In this document: piece after piece, positions 36,012 through 46,342 of the stretch
How positions within the stretch are numbered: position 1 is the first letter of the stretch
How the letters are laid out: every line of letters starts with the position of its first letter
Assembly: GCF_008711155.1 (NCBI RefSeq)
Contig: NZ_VUYQ01000004.1
Location: 1 to 64,000, forward strand
DNA length: 64,000 bases
Direction of reading: 5' to 3'
Source of the DNA: Dechloromonas sp. CZR5
GTDB lineage: Bacteria; Pseudomonadota; Gammaproteobacteria; Burkholderiales; Rhodocyclaceae
Notes under the pieces: generated by a model
The model's database searches: none
Told to the model about the DNA's origin: nothing
Seen by the model: the letters and a program-made list of their open reading frames with translations, nothing else
Translations under genes and position numbers: made by a program

Positions 36012-37886
36012 TTATTTCTGCGCGCCGGCGGCGACGCCGGGCTTCCACACCTGGCCGATGGCGACCTTGGTCAGTTTCTTCTGGCGGCCGTAGATCAGGT
36101 TGACCAGCGCGCGCGAGACGACGACCGACGAGAAGATCGAGGTCAGGATGCCCAGGCAGTGCACCACGGCGAAGCCGCGCACCGGGCCGGAGCCGAAAAT
36201 GAGCAGGGCGAGGCCGGCGATCAGCGTGGTGATGTTGGAATCCAGGATGGTGCCGAAGGCGCGCTCGTAACCTTCCGAGATCGCGGCCTGTGGCGGCATG
36301 CCGGCGCGCAGTTCCTCGCGGATACGCTCGTTGATCAACACGTTGGCGTCGATGGCCATGCCCAGCGTCAGCGCGATGGCCGCGATGCCGGGCAGGGTCA
36401 GCGTGGCCTGCAGCAGCGACAGGATGGCGACCAGGAACAGCAGGTTGGAGGCCAGGGCCAGCACCGAGACGAGGCCGAACATCTGGTAGTAGAGGATCAT
36501 GAACACGGCGATGGCGGCGAAACCCCACATCGTCGAATGGAAACCCTTCTGGATGTTTTCGGCGCCGAGCGACGGGCCGATGGTGCGTTCCTCGATGATG
36601 TCCATCGGCGCGGCCAGCGAACCGGCACGCAGCAGCAGCGCGGTATCGTTGGCTTCGCTGGTTGTCATGCGGCCGGAAATCTGCACGCGGCCGCCACCGA
36701 TTTCGGTGCGGATGACCGGGGCGGTGACGACTTCGCCCTTGCCCTTCTCGATGAGCAGGATGGCCATGCGCTTGTTCACGTTCTCGCGGGTGACATCCTT
36801 GAAGATGCGGGCGCCGGCGGAATCCAGCGTCAGATGGACGGCCGGTTCCTGCGTCTGGTTGTCGAAGCCGGGCTGGGCGTCGGTCAGGCGGTCGCCGGTG
36901 AGGACGACCTGCTTCTTGACCAGCAGCGGCTGGCCGCCGCGCTCGCTATAGACCTCGGTGCCGAACGGCGGATTGCCGGCCAACGCGGCGTCGAGCGCCC
37001 CCGGGGTGTCGTCGACCAGGCGGATTTCCAGGGTCGCCGTGCGGCCGAGGATATCCTTGGCCTTGGCGGTATCCTGTACGCCCGGCAGTTGGACGACGAT
37101 GCGGTCCTGGCCCTGCTGCTGGATCACCGGTTCGGCAACGCCGAGTTCGTTGATCCGGTTGTGCAGGGTGGTGATGTTCTGCTTCAGCGCCGATTCACCG
37201 ATCTTCTGCTGGGCCTGAACCTTCAGCGTGGCGATCAGTCGCGGCTCGCTGGCGTCGCCGGCTTCGACGACCTGCAGATCAGGCTGGCTCTCGGAAATGG
37301 CGAAGCGTGCCTTGTTCTGGGTTTCGGCGTCGCGGAACTTGATGACGATGCGGTCGCCTTCGCGATTGACGCCGCCATGGCGCAGGTTCTTGTCGCGCAT
37401 CAGGGTGCGCAGGTCGGCCGAGGTCGAGTCGAGGCGCTTGGTCAGCGCGCCTTTCATGTCGACCTGGAGCAGGAAGTGCACGCCGCCACGCAGATCGAGG
37501 CCGAGGTACATCGGCAGCGCGTGCAGCGAGGTCAGCCACTGCGGCGAGGCGGCCAGCAGGTTCAGGGCGACGACGTATTGCGGATCGGCGGCATCCGGGT
37601 TGAATGCCTTTTCCAGGGCATCCTTGGCCTTCAGCTGGGTGTCGGTATCCTTGAAGCGGGTCTTGACGCCGTTGAAGTCGAGCTGGATGCCATTGTGAGC
37701 GATATTGGCGGCCTTCAAGGCTTCCTCGACGCGGTTCTGCGTCTTGTGATCGACCTTGAGCGTCGCCTTGGCGCTTGAAACCTGCACGGCCGGCGATTCG
37801 CCGAAGAAATTGGGCAGGGTGTAGATAAAGCCGAGCACCAGCGCGATGGCGACGGTGACGTACTTCCAGAGTGGGTAGCGATTCAT
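36012..37886 (-). CDS. secD: Protein translocase subunit SecD
   Basis: A 624-residue inner-membrane protein. The first helix (YPLWKYVTVAIALVLGFIYT) is followed by the large periplasmic P1 domain carrying DLRGGVHFLLQVD, and then five helices including GMAIDANVLINERIREEL, which has the conserved Asp thought to take part in proton flow. The length is typical. The upstream yajC-secD gap holds a perfect stem-loop with a T run, so secD/F may be made at lower levels than yajC. Confidence 0.98.
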   Translation of the reverse strand: MNRYPLWKYVTVAIALVLGFIYTLPNFFGESPAVQVSSAKATLKVDHKTQNRVEEALKAANIAHNGIQLDFNGVKTRFKDTDTQLKAKDALEKAFNPDAADPQYVVALNLLAASPQWLTSLHALPMYLGLDLRGGVHFLLQVDMKGALTKRLDSTSADLRTLMRDKNLRHGGVNREGDRIVIKFRDAETQNKARFAISESQPDLQVVEAGDASEPRLIATLKVQAQQKIGESALKQNITTLHNRINELGVAEPVIQQQGQDRIVVQLPGVQDTAKAKDILGRTATLEIRLVDDTPGALDAALAGNPPFGTEVYSERGGQPLLVKKQVVLTGDRLTDAQPGFDNQTQEPAVHLTLDSAGARIFKDVTRENVNKRMAILLIEKGKGEVVTAPVIRTEIGGGRVQISGRMTTSEANDTALLLRAGSLAAPMDIIEERTIGPSLGAENIQKGFHSTMWGFAAIAVFMILYYQMFGLVSVLALASNLLFLVAILSLLQATLTLPGIAAIALTLGMAIDANVLINERIREELRAGMPPQAAISEGYERAFGTILDSNITTLIAGLALLIFGSGPVRGFAVVHCLGILTSIFSSVVVSRALVNLIYGRQKKLTKVAIGQVWKPGVAAGAQK

Positions 37887-37901
37887 GGTGGCTTTGAAGC
37901 G

Positions 37902-37926
37902 AAAAAGGCGGCCAGCGGCCGCCTTT
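37902..37926 (-). terminator. Terminator-like hairpin between yajC and secD
   Basis: A ten-bp perfect stem (AAAGGCGGCC with GGCCGCCTTT, three-base loop) runs into TTTTT on the minus strand. It lies within an operon, 16 bases before the secD start, and would act as an attenuator or partial terminator. Confidence 0.75.
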
Positions 37927-37935
37927 CGGGGTGAA

Positions 37936-38262
37936 TTACAGCGACTTCAGCGTGCCCTTGGGCAAAACCAGGCCGATCGACGGCTTTTGCACGACGACTT
38001 CGGTGCCTTCGGCGATTTCGACGGAGACGTAGTTCTCGCCGACCTTGGTCACCTTGCCGACGATGCCGCCCTGGGTGACGACTTCATCGCCCTTGGACAG
38101 ACCGGCCAGCAGCGCCTTGTGCTCCTTGGCCTTCTTCATCTGCGGACGGATCATCAGGAACCACAGCACGACGAACATCAGGATCATCGGCAGCAACTGC
38201 ATGAAGCCGCCGGTCGGGTCGGCAGCGGCGCCGGCGGTTTGGGCGTGGGCAATACTGATCAT
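37936..38262 (-). CDS. yajC: Preprotein translocase subunit YajC
   Basis: A 108-residue single-span protein with the helix LLPMILMFVVLWFLMIRPQMKK and the SH3-like cytoplasmic domain (LAGLSKGDEVVTQGGIVGKV). It is the accessory subunit of SecDF. The start at 38262 (MISIAHAQT) is chosen; the reading frame continues upstream but reaches into the tgt gene and has no family sequence. It lies between tgt and secD in the conserved order. Confidence 0.95.
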   Translation of the reverse strand: MISIAHAQTAGAAADPTGGFMQLLPMILMFVVLWFLMIRPQMKKAKEHKALLAGLSKGDEVVTQGGIVGKVTKVGENYVSVEIAEGTEVVVQKPSIGLVLPKGTLKSL

Positions 38263-38305
38263 TGTGTAACTCCAGGTTGCTTGAATAACGAAACGGGGGA
38301 TTCTA

Positions 38306-39475
<1,170 letters not shown>

Positions 39476-39492
39476 TCAATCTTCGAATCTCC

Positions 39493-39873
39493 ATGTTCAA
39501 GCGCCTGATTACCCGCCTGTTGTTGCTGGTCATGCTATCGACCGTTTTCTCGCCGAGTTTCGGCTGGGAAATCGTGGATGGCGTGGCGCCGCACGAGCAT
39601 GGCGTGTCGTCCGCCGGGGGCGAGGAGCATTCCGGACATGACGGGCATGACATGCATGCCGCGGTCGCCGGGCATGACGAGCAGGCGGCCTGCGACGAGC
39701 AGGATCACCATTGCTGCCCCGGCCATATTCTTGGTCATCTGCCGGGTGGTCTGGGCGCATCGGGGCTGGCTGTCATGGTGACGGCCGATTCGTTTGCGCT
39801 GGATGGCCATGCGGACCGCTTCGCCTCGCGCGTTCCCGAGGGGCTCGAGCGCCCCCCCAGAGCTGCCGCCTGA
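39493..39873 (+). CDS. His-rich periplasmic protein, CzcI-like
   Basis: A 126-residue exported protein with a signal peptide (FKRLITRLLLLVMLSTVFSPSFG). The mature part is dense in His, Asp and Glu (HEHGVSSAGGEEHSGHDGHD, HDEQAACDEQDHHCCPGH), a composition seen in small metal-binding proteins at the start of czc-type efflux clusters such as CzcI. It has three to four Cys but no known catalytic motif. An earlier ATG at 39451 is less likely because the signal peptide starts here. It leads the efflux cluster and probably binds metal in the periplasm. Confidence 0.75.
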   Translation: MFKRLITRLLLLVMLSTVFSPSFGWEIVDGVAPHEHGVSSAGGEEHSGHDGHDMHAAVAGHDEQAACDEQDHHCCPGHILGHLPGGLGASGLAVMVTADSFALDGHADRFASRVPEGLERPPRAAA

Positions 39874-39974
39874 GTCGCGGCGGCTTGTCCTGACACTTTC
39901 CATTTCTGTTTGAGGCCCTGACGGGCCCAGTGCGGCATGCCGCCGGTTGTTCCATTGCAACCGGAGGAAATCCC

Positions 39975-41177
39975 ATGCGAAGCGTTTTTTGCATCGCAAT
40001 CACCGTGATGTTCAGTCTGGCCTCTCCGGCCCGCGGCGAAACGCCGTTGGCCAAGGCCTTTGCCGATGCCTGGCAGCGTCAGCCGGCTACTGCCGCGCTG
40101 GCCGAGCGCCAGCGTGCGGTTGCCGCCCGTCTTGGCGCCGCGTCGGCCTTGACGGCTGCCGCGCCCAGCCTGGAGCTGGGTGTGCGCAGCGATCAATTCA
40201 ATCGCAACCGAGGCGCCCTTGAAAGCGATCTCGGCCTGGTGCTGCCACTCTGGCTGCCCGGCGAGCGCAGCGGCGCCCGTGCGGCGGCAGAGGCGGAGGA
40301 CGTGGCGCTGGCCGGGCGGGCGGAGAGTCTGCGCCTGCAACTGGCGCAGCTGGTCCGCGATGCCTGGTGGGGCTGGCAAGCCCAGCAAAACGAGGTCGCG
40401 CTTGCCGCCGATCGTCTTGGCGCGGCAAGGCGCCTGCGCGACGACGTTGCCCGGCGTTTCGCCGCCGGCGATTTGTCGCGGGCCGATCTCAACCAGGCAG
40501 ATGGTGTCCTGTCGCAGGTTCGCGCCCAACAGGCTGAAACCGAGGCCGCCGAAGCGCTCGCCCGCTATCGCCTGGAAAGCCTGACCGGCGCCCCGGCAGC
40601 CGCGGCGGACGGGCAGTCGGAGGCATTTCCGGCGCAGGTCGGCGAGGCTCATCCGCTGCTGCGCGAATGGCAGGGGCGGGCCGACCTGGCGCGGCGCAAT
40701 GCCGATCTGGCGCGGGTGCAGTCGCGCAGCAACCCGGAGCTGGCCGTGGCAACGCGGAGCGACCGGGCAGCCAGCGGAGAGCGCGCCGATCAGACCTGGG
40801 CGCTCTCCTTGCGGATTCCTTTCGGGGATGGCCCGCGTCACGATGCCCGGGTCGCCACGGCGAATGCCGAGGCCATCGAAGCCACCGTGGAATTCGAGCG
40901 CTTGCGCGAACGACTGGGGCGTGAGGCCGAGGCTTCACGCAGGCAGGTTGCCGCAGCGCGCCAGCAACTGGCGGCGACGGAGGAGCGTGCCCGGCTGGCG
41001 CGCGAGAACCGCGGTTACTACGAAAAATCCTTCCGCCTGGGTGAAACCGATCTCCCGGCGCGGTTGCGCATCGAAGCCGAAGCATTTGAGGCGGAGCGCG
41101 CGCTCGGGCGCGCCCGTATTGCCCTGGGGCAGGGTATTTCGCAACTGCGCCAGAGTCTCGGCCTGTTGCCGGAGTGA
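39975..41177 (+). CDS. TolC-family outer-membrane efflux protein
   Basis: A 400-residue outer-membrane channel protein with a signal peptide (SVFCIAITVMFSLASPARG) and the long helical hairpins of the OEP family: ALAERQRAVAARLGAASAL, a helix around QADGVLSQVRAQQAETEA and the repeat around residues 330-360. It corresponds to CzcC/CusC in an RND efflux system. GGAGGAAA precedes the ATG. The frame is open further upstream but the signal peptide begins here. Confidence 0.9.
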   Translation: MRSVFCIAITVMFSLASPARGETPLAKAFADAWQRQPATAALAERQRAVAARLGAASALTAAAPSLELGVRSDQFNRNRGALESDLGLVLPLWLPGERSGARAAAEAEDVALAGRAESLRLQLAQLVRDAWWGWQAQQNEVALAADRLGAARRLRDDVARRFAAGDLSRADLNQADGVLSQVRAQQAETEAAEALARYRLESLTGAPAAAADGQSEAFPAQVGEAHPLLREWQGRADLARRNADLARVQSRSNPELAVATRSDRAASGERADQTWALSLRIPFGDGPRHDARVATANAEAIEATVEFERLRERLGREAEASRRQVAAARQQLAATEERARLARENRGYYEKSFRLGETDLPARLRIEAEAFEAERALGRARIALGQGISQLRQSLGLLPE

Positions 41178-41187
41178 GGAAGAGAAG

Positions 41188-41685
41188 ATGATTTTGATAC
41201 GAACGATGGGCCTCCTTGCAGCCCTGGTGCTGTCGGCCGCCGCGGTGGCCGGCGAGACGCCGCCTATGTCGGTCGCCGTGGCCGAAAGTGAGCATTTCGA
41301 GGCGGTGGGACGGCTCACGCCCGAGGGCATGAGCTGGTATGTCGATTACGCCGATAGCAATGCGCCGGTACTCAACGCCGAACTGGAGCTGGAGGCCGGC
41401 GGCCAGTCGGTCAAGGCGCGCTTTCGCCCGGAGCGGGGCGATTACCTGGTGGCCGACGAGAAGTGGCTGCAGCCCCTGCGTCGGCCTGGCGAGTACCCGA
41501 TGGCGCTGACGCTGATCGCCGGAGAAGACAGCGACCTGCTTAGTGGTGAACTGCGTGTCGAGGCAGCGGATGCGGCTGCGTCGGGGGCGATGCTATCGCA
41601 GCCGGCCGGCTGGCTGGCGCTGGTCCTCGGGGTGGGCGGGTTGCTTGCCTGGCTCTGGCGTCGTCGCTCGAAAGGAGGTGCATGA
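41188..41685 (+). CDS. Periplasmic protein with C-terminal membrane anchor
   Basis: A 165-residue protein that starts with a signal peptide (LIRTMGLLAALVLSAAAVAG), has a beta-rich domain with AVGRLTPEGMSWYVDYADS, and ends with a single hydrophobic helix (WLALVLGVGGLLAWLWRRR) followed by arginines. This layout makes it a periplasmic domain anchored in the inner membrane. It lies between the outer-membrane channel and fusion-protein genes and overlaps the latter's start. No family name comes to mind; a metal chaperone or assembly role is inference. Confidence 0.7.
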   Translation: MILIRTMGLLAALVLSAAAVAGETPPMSVAVAESEHFEAVGRLTPEGMSWYVDYADSNAPVLNAELELEAGGQSVKARFRPERGDYLVADEKWLQPLRRPGEYPMALTLIAGEDSDLLSGELRVEAADAAASGAMLSQPAGWLALVLGVGGLLAWLWRRRSKGGA

Positions 41686-42797
41686 TGAAAAAAGGACTCC
41701 TCGTGCTGGCTTTCCTGGCTGGCATTCCTCCGGTGGCGATGGCTCACGAAGGCCATGACCATGCCGACGAGAAAAAAATGGCCCGTCCGTTGGGCGACGC
41801 ACCGCAGCGCCTGCCGGATGGCGCCGTCTTCGTGCCCAAATCGGCGCAGCGCGGCATGGCCGTGCTGACGCGCAAGATGCAGGCGGAAACGCTGCCCAAA
41901 ACGCTGGAGTTGCCGGGGCGCGTGATCATGGACCCGCATCTCGGCGGGCGCGTGCAGGCCATGATTCCGGGCCGCATCGAGCCGGCCGGCCCGCATGGCT
42001 TGCCGGCGGCGGGCAGCCGGGTGAAAAAAGGCGAGATTCTGGGTTGGGTTGTGCCGGCCTCCGGTGCCATCGAGCGGTCTAACCAGGCGGCCTTGCTGGC
42101 CGAGCTGAAGGCCGCGCTGGGCCTGGCCGAGCGGCGGCTGGCCCGGCTCAACGAACTGGCCGATACGGTGCCGAGAAAGGACATCGATGGCGCCGAGAGC
42201 GAGGTGGCCAGCCTGAAGGGACGCCTGGCCGCGGTAGGCGGCGGCTTGTCCGGGCGCGAGGCGCTGGTGGCACCGGTTGGCGGGGTATTGGCGGCGAGCA
42301 ACGCGGTGGTCGGGCAGGTCGTCGAGCCAAAGGAGCTGATCTTCGAGGTCATCGATCCGGACAGCCTGCATATCGAGGCGACTGCCTTCGAGGCCGTGCC
42401 GCTCGGCGATGTGGCGGCGGCGACGGTGGCCGTCGGTGGCCGCTCGGTGCCGCTGGTTTTTGTCGGCGCACCCCGCCGCCTGCGCGAACAGGCCTTGCCG
42501 CTGATTTTCGAGAATCATGCCGCGGGTGCCGGACTGGCTCTCCCGCTCGGACAGCCGGTCAAGGTCCAGGTACAGCTCAAGTCGACCGTATCCGGCTTGC
42601 CGCTGCCGGCGACAGCTCTGGCGCGCAATACGGCGAATCAGGTGATCGTCTGGGTGAAAACCGCGCCGGAACGTTTCGTGGCACGGGCGATCCGCAGCGA
42701 GCCGCTGGACGGGCTGCGGGTACTGGTCACTGGCGGCCTTGAGCCGGGCGAGCGAGTCGTCGTCCAGGGCGCCAGCCTGATCGCGCAAATCCGCTAG
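41682..42797 (+). CDS. RND efflux membrane-fusion protein
   Basis: A 371-residue periplasmic adaptor of the CzcB/CusB type, with a signal peptide and an N-terminal HEGHDHADE metal-binding stretch. It then has a barrel-sandwich part (ELPGRVIMDPHLGGRVQAMI, GRIEPAGPHGLPAAGSRVKKG), an alpha-hairpin (NQAALLAELKAALGLAERRL) and a beta-barrel (LVAPVGGVLAASNAVVGQVV). The ATG overlaps the previous stop; another ATG follows directly. It links the RND pump to the outer-membrane channel. Confidence 0.92.
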   Translation: MMKKGLLVLAFLAGIPPVAMAHEGHDHADEKKMARPLGDAPQRLPDGAVFVPKSAQRGMAVLTRKMQAETLPKTLELPGRVIMDPHLGGRVQAMIPGRIEPAGPHGLPAAGSRVKKGEILGWVVPASGAIERSNQAALLAELKAALGLAERRLARLNELADTVPRKDIDGAESEVASLKGRLAAVGGGLSGREALVAPVGGVLAASNAVVGQVVEPKELIFEVIDPDSLHIEATAFEAVPLGDVAAATVAVGGRSVPLVFVGAPRRLREQALPLIFENHAAGAGLALPLGQPVKVQVQLKSTVSGLPLPATALARNTANQVIVWVKTAPERFVARAIRSEPLDGLRVLVTGGLEPGERVVVQGASLIAQIR

Positions 42798-42806
42798 GAG
42801 CACAGC

Positions 42807-45800
42807 ATGTTTCAGTGGCTTGTCGAAAAAAGTCTGGGTAGCCGGCTCTTCGTGCTGGTGGCGGCTACCGCGTTGATGATCTGGGGCGCCGTGCAGGCGA
42901 CGCGCTTGCCGGTCGACGTCTTTCCCGATCTCAACAAGCCGACGGTGACGGTGATGACCGAAGCCGGCGGCATGGCGCCCGAGGAAGTCGAGCAGTTGAT
43001 CAGCTTTCCGCTCGAGACGGCAATGAGCGGCTTGCCGGGGATTGCGACGGTGCGCTCGATTTCGAGTGCCGGCCTGTCCTTCGTCTATCTCACGTTCGAC
43101 TGGAGCGTCGATGTCTATCGCGCCCGGCAGATGGTGACCGAGCGGCTGGCGGCGATGGAATCCGCGTTGCCGCCGGGCAGCGTTCCGCGCATGGGGCCGG
43201 TGTCGTCGATCATGGGCGAGATCATGCTGGTCGCCATTCCCATTCGTGGAGAGGGGGCCGATCCCAAGGCGGCGCGGGAATACGCCGACTGGGTGCTGCG
43301 GCCGCGCCTGATGGCGATTGCCGGCGTGTCGCAGGTCATTCCGATCGGGGGCGAAGTCCGGCAGTTCCAGGTGCAGCCGGATACGCGGCGGATGATGGAA
43401 CTGGGCGTCGGCCTCGACCAGATCGAGGCGGCGGTACGCGGTTTTGCCGCCAATACCTCGGGTGGCTTTCTCGAACTGAACGGGCGCGAATACCTGATCC
43501 GTCACCTCGGGCGCAGCGCACGGCTGGAGGATCTGAAGAACCTCGCGCTCACGGCGCGGAACGGGCAGCCCATCCTGCTGCGCCAGGTCGCCGATGTCGG
43601 CTTCGCTGCCGCGATCAAGCGCGGCGACGGCGGCTTCGACGACGGGCGCGACGGCAGCCCGGCGGTGATCCTCAGCATCCAGAAACAGCCGACGGCGGAT
43701 ACGGTGGAACTGACGCGGCGCATCGAGTCGGCGCTGGTCGATCTCAAGAGCAGCGTGCCGGCCGGCCTGAGCGCCCCGCAGGTGATCTTCCGCCAGGCCG
43801 ACTTCATCGAGGCATCGCTCGGCAACCTGCAGCTCAAGCTGTTGATGGCCGCCTGCTTCGTCGCCGGCGTGCTGTTCTTCTTCCTCGGTAATCTGCGGAC
43901 GATGCTGATTTCGCTGACGGCGATCCCGCTCTCTATCCTGACCGCCATCCTGGTCTTCAAATGGTTCGGCTTGTCGATCAACACCATGACCCTGGGCGGG
44001 TTGGCGATCGCCATCGGCGAGCTGGTGGACGATGCCGTCGTCGATGTCGAGAACATCCTGCGCCGCCTGCGCGAAAAGGCGGCCAGCGGCCAGCCCTACT
44101 CGGTGCGCGAAACGGTGATCGCCGCCTCGCTCGAGGTGCGCACCGCCATCGTCTATGCGACGCTGATCATCGCCCTGGTGTTCGTGCCGCTCTTCGCCCT
44201 GCCCGGTATCGAGGGGCGCCTGTTCGTGCCGCTCGGCATTGCCTACATCGTCGCCATCCTGGCTTCGCTGGCGGTGTCGGTGCTGGTGACGCCGGTGCTG
44301 TCGAGCTATCTGTTGCCGGCGCTGGTGCGCCACGACCATGGCGAGACGCGCCTGGTCGTCCGTCTCAAGGCCGCCTACCGGCAGGCTCTGGAGCGTGTGC
44401 TGGCGGCACCGCGCCTGCCAGTGGCGGCAGCCGGCATCGCCGTCGTGCTGGCAACGCTCGCCGTACCTTTCTTCCCGACCACCTTCCTGCCGCCGTTCAA
44501 CGAAGGCTCGATCACCCTCGGCCTGCGCCTCAATCCGGGTGCCACGCTGTCCGAATCGATCCGCGTCGCCACGGCGGCCGAACAGGCGCTGCGTGGCCTG
44601 CCCGAGATCGAGCACATGGGTCGGCGTACCGGGCGGGCCGAACTCGACGAACATGCCGAGGGTGTGCATGTCACCGAGTTCGAGATCAAGCTCAAACCGG
44701 ACGGACGACCCAAGGAAGCGGTCTACGCCGACATCCGCCAGCGGCTCAAGGAGTTGCCGGCCAGCCTGAGCCTGGGCCAGCCCATCGCGCACCGTATCGA
44801 CCACATGCTATCGGGGGTGCGGGCGCAGATCGCCATCAAGATCGTCGGCGAGGACCTCGACACGCTGCGCGCCCAGGCCGGCCTGCTGCGCGAACGGCTG
44901 GCCAGGATACCGGGCCTCGCCGACCTGGAGATCGAGAAGCAGGTGCTGGCGCCGCAGATCAAGGTACGCGTCGATTTCGACGCGGCGGCGCGCTACGGCA
45001 TCTCGACGGCGCAGCTGACGCGCACGCTGCAGACCCTGGTCGATGGCGAGAAGGTGACGCAGATCGTCGAGGGCAACCGACGTTTCGATCTGGTCGTCCG
45101 CTTGCCGGAGGCGGCCCGTTCGCTCGACGGGCTGGCCAACCTGCTGGTCGAGACGCCGGCCGGTCGCGTCCCGCTGTCCCGGCTGGCCAGCATCGAGGAT
45201 GCCGACGGGCCGAACCAGATCACCCGCGACGATGGCCGGCGGCGCATCGTCATCTCGGCCAATGCTCAAGGCAGGGCGCTGTCCGAGGTGGTGGCCGACC
45301 TGCGTGCCGTCGTGGCGGATTTCTCATTGCCTGAGGGCTATTTCGTGACCCTGGGCGGCCAGTTTCAGGCGCAGGAGGAGGCAGCGCGCTTGATCGCCGT
45401 GCTCGCCCTCGGTTCGGCGGCCTTGATCTTCATGGTCCTCTTCAGCCGCTACCGCTCGGCGGTGCTGGCCGCGCTGATCATGGCCAACGTGCCACTGGCG
45501 CTGGTCGGCAGCGTCATCGGCCTGTGGCTGTCCGGCCAGCCCCTGTCGGTTGCTGCGCTGATCGGCTTCATCACGTTGGCCGGTATCGCCACCCGCAACG
45601 GCATCCTGAAGATCAGCCACTACCTGAATCTGATGCGCTTCGAAGGCGAGACCTTCGGCGTGCCGATGATCGTGCGCGGTTCGCTGGAGCGCCTGACGCC
45701 GGTGCTGATGACCGCGCTGGTTGCTGCCTTCGCGCTGGCGCCGCTGCTCTTCGAGGCCGAACAGCCGGGTACCGAGATCCTGCATCCGGTGGCCGTCGTC

Positions 45801-45923
45801 ATTTTTTCCGGGCTGATCAGCTCGACCCTGCTCGATACCTTTGTCACGCCAGCCCTGTTCTGGCTCTTTGGCCGGCCGGCCGCACAGCGTCTGCTGGCGG
45901 CCAACGACGGCGAAAATTTCTAA
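42807..45923 (+). CDS. Heavy-metal RND efflux pump (HME-RND)
   Basis: A 1038-residue inner-membrane pump with 12 expected helices and two large periplasmic loops; it begins MFQWLVEKSLGSRLFVLV and shows FPDLNKPTVTVMTEAGGM and LSFVYLTFDWSVDVYRARQM. The proton-relay helix reads AIAIGELVDDAVVDVEN, not the DFGxxxDGAxxxVEN of CzcA-type zinc/cobalt/cadmium pumps and not exactly CusA either. It should use the proton gradient to export metal ions. Specificity is open; the DUF411 gene downstream leans to copper. Full length and intact. Confidence 0.93.
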   Translation: MFQWLVEKSLGSRLFVLVAATALMIWGAVQATRLPVDVFPDLNKPTVTVMTEAGGMAPEEVEQLISFPLETAMSGLPGIATVRSISSAGLSFVYLTFDWSVDVYRARQMVTERLAAMESALPPGSVPRMGPVSSIMGEIMLVAIPIRGEGADPKAAREYADWVLRPRLMAIAGVSQVIPIGGEVRQFQVQPDTRRMMELGVGLDQIEAAVRGFAANTSGGFLELNGREYLIRHLGRSARLEDLKNLALTARNGQPILLRQVADVGFAAAIKRGDGGFDDGRDGSPAVILSIQKQPTADTVELTRRIESALVDLKSSVPAGLSAPQVIFRQADFIEASLGNLQLKLLMAACFVAGVLFFFLGNLRTMLISLTAIPLSILTAILVFKWFGLSINTMTLGGLAIAIGELVDDAVVDVENILRRLREKAASGQPYSVRETVIAASLEVRTAIVYATLIIALVFVPLFALPGIEGRLFVPLGIAYIVAILASLAVSVLVTPVLSSYLLPALVRHDHGETRLVVRLKAAYRQALERVLAAPRLPVAAAGIAVVLATLAVPFFPTTFLPPFNEGSITLGLRLNPGATLSESIRVATAAEQALRGLPEIEHMGRRTGRAELDEHAEGVHVTEFEIKLKPDGRPKEAVYADIRQRLKELPASLSLGQPIAHRIDHMLSGVRAQIAIKIVGEDLDTLRAQAGLLRERLARIPGLADLEIEKQVLAPQIKVRVDFDAAARYGISTAQLTRTLQTLVDGEKVTQIVEGNRRFDLVVRLPEAARSLDGLANLLVETPAGRVPLSRLASIEDADGPNQITRDDGRRRIVISANAQGRALSEVVADLRAVVADFSLPEGYFVTLGGQFQAQEEAARLIAVLALGSAALIFMVLFSRYRSAVLAALIMANVPLALVGSVIGLWLSGQPLSVAALIGFITLAGIATRNGILKISHYLNLMRFEGETFGVPMIVRGSLERLTPVLMTALVAAFALAPLLFEAEQPGTEILHPVAVVIFSGLISSTLLDTFVTPALFWLFGRPAAQRLLAANDGENF

Positions 45924-45942
45924 ACCGTAATAGGAGAAACCC

Positions 45943-46317
45943 ATGAAAGCCATTGTTGCCATCGTCGTTGCCGGTTTGCTGCAGCTGTCGTCATCGGCTG
46001 TTCTGGCGCATGCCGAGCACGGCCAGCCACAGTTCGGCGGCGTTGTCGCCGAGGCCGGCGAGGCTCAATTCGAGATTGTTGGCAAGGGCGGCAAGATCGT
46101 TGTCCATGCAACGAGTCACGGCACTCCGGTCGATACGGCGGGGGCGAAGGCCAAGCTGTCCGTGCTGGCTGGCGGGGCGAAAAGCGAACTGACGCTGGCC
46201 CCGGTCGCCCCCAATCGCCTCGAAGCGGCAGGTAGCCTGGCGAGCGGCGCCAAGCTGCTGATCCTGGTCGAGTGGCCCGGCCGCAAGCCCCTGCAGGGCC
46301 GTGCCGTGGCCCCTTGA
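45943..46317 (+). CDS. Small periplasmic protein of the efflux island
   Basis: A 124-residue protein with a signal peptide (cut near SAVLAHA) and a short His-containing mature start (HAEHGQPQFGGVVAEAGEAQ). The rest is beta-rich and resembles small periplasmic proteins linked to heavy-metal RND systems (LSVLAGGAKSELTLAPV). It starts 20 bases after the pump gene. Metal binding by the HAEHGQ stretch is plausible but not shown. Confidence 0.75.
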   Translation: MKAIVAIVVAGLLQLSSSAVLAHAEHGQPQFGGVVAEAGEAQFEIVGKGGKIVVHATSHGTPVDTAGAKAKLSVLAGGAKSELTLAPVAPNRLEAAGSLASGAKLLILVEWPGRKPLQGRAVAP

Positions 46318-46342
46318 TGCGAATTTCGGGAAAGGAAATGCG

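Noticed and set aside
35880-37778. A 632-residue open frame opposite secD
   Set aside because: secD is certain from its motifs, and the antisense product has no domain and an implausible His/Gln/Asp content.
41442-44804. A 1120-residue open frame on the minus strand opposite the RND pump and fusion-protein genes
   Set aside because: It mirrors well-recognised pump and adaptor genes. High G+C at third codon positions leaves few stops in the opposite frame. Its product is rich in His, Arg and Asp with no recognisable domain.
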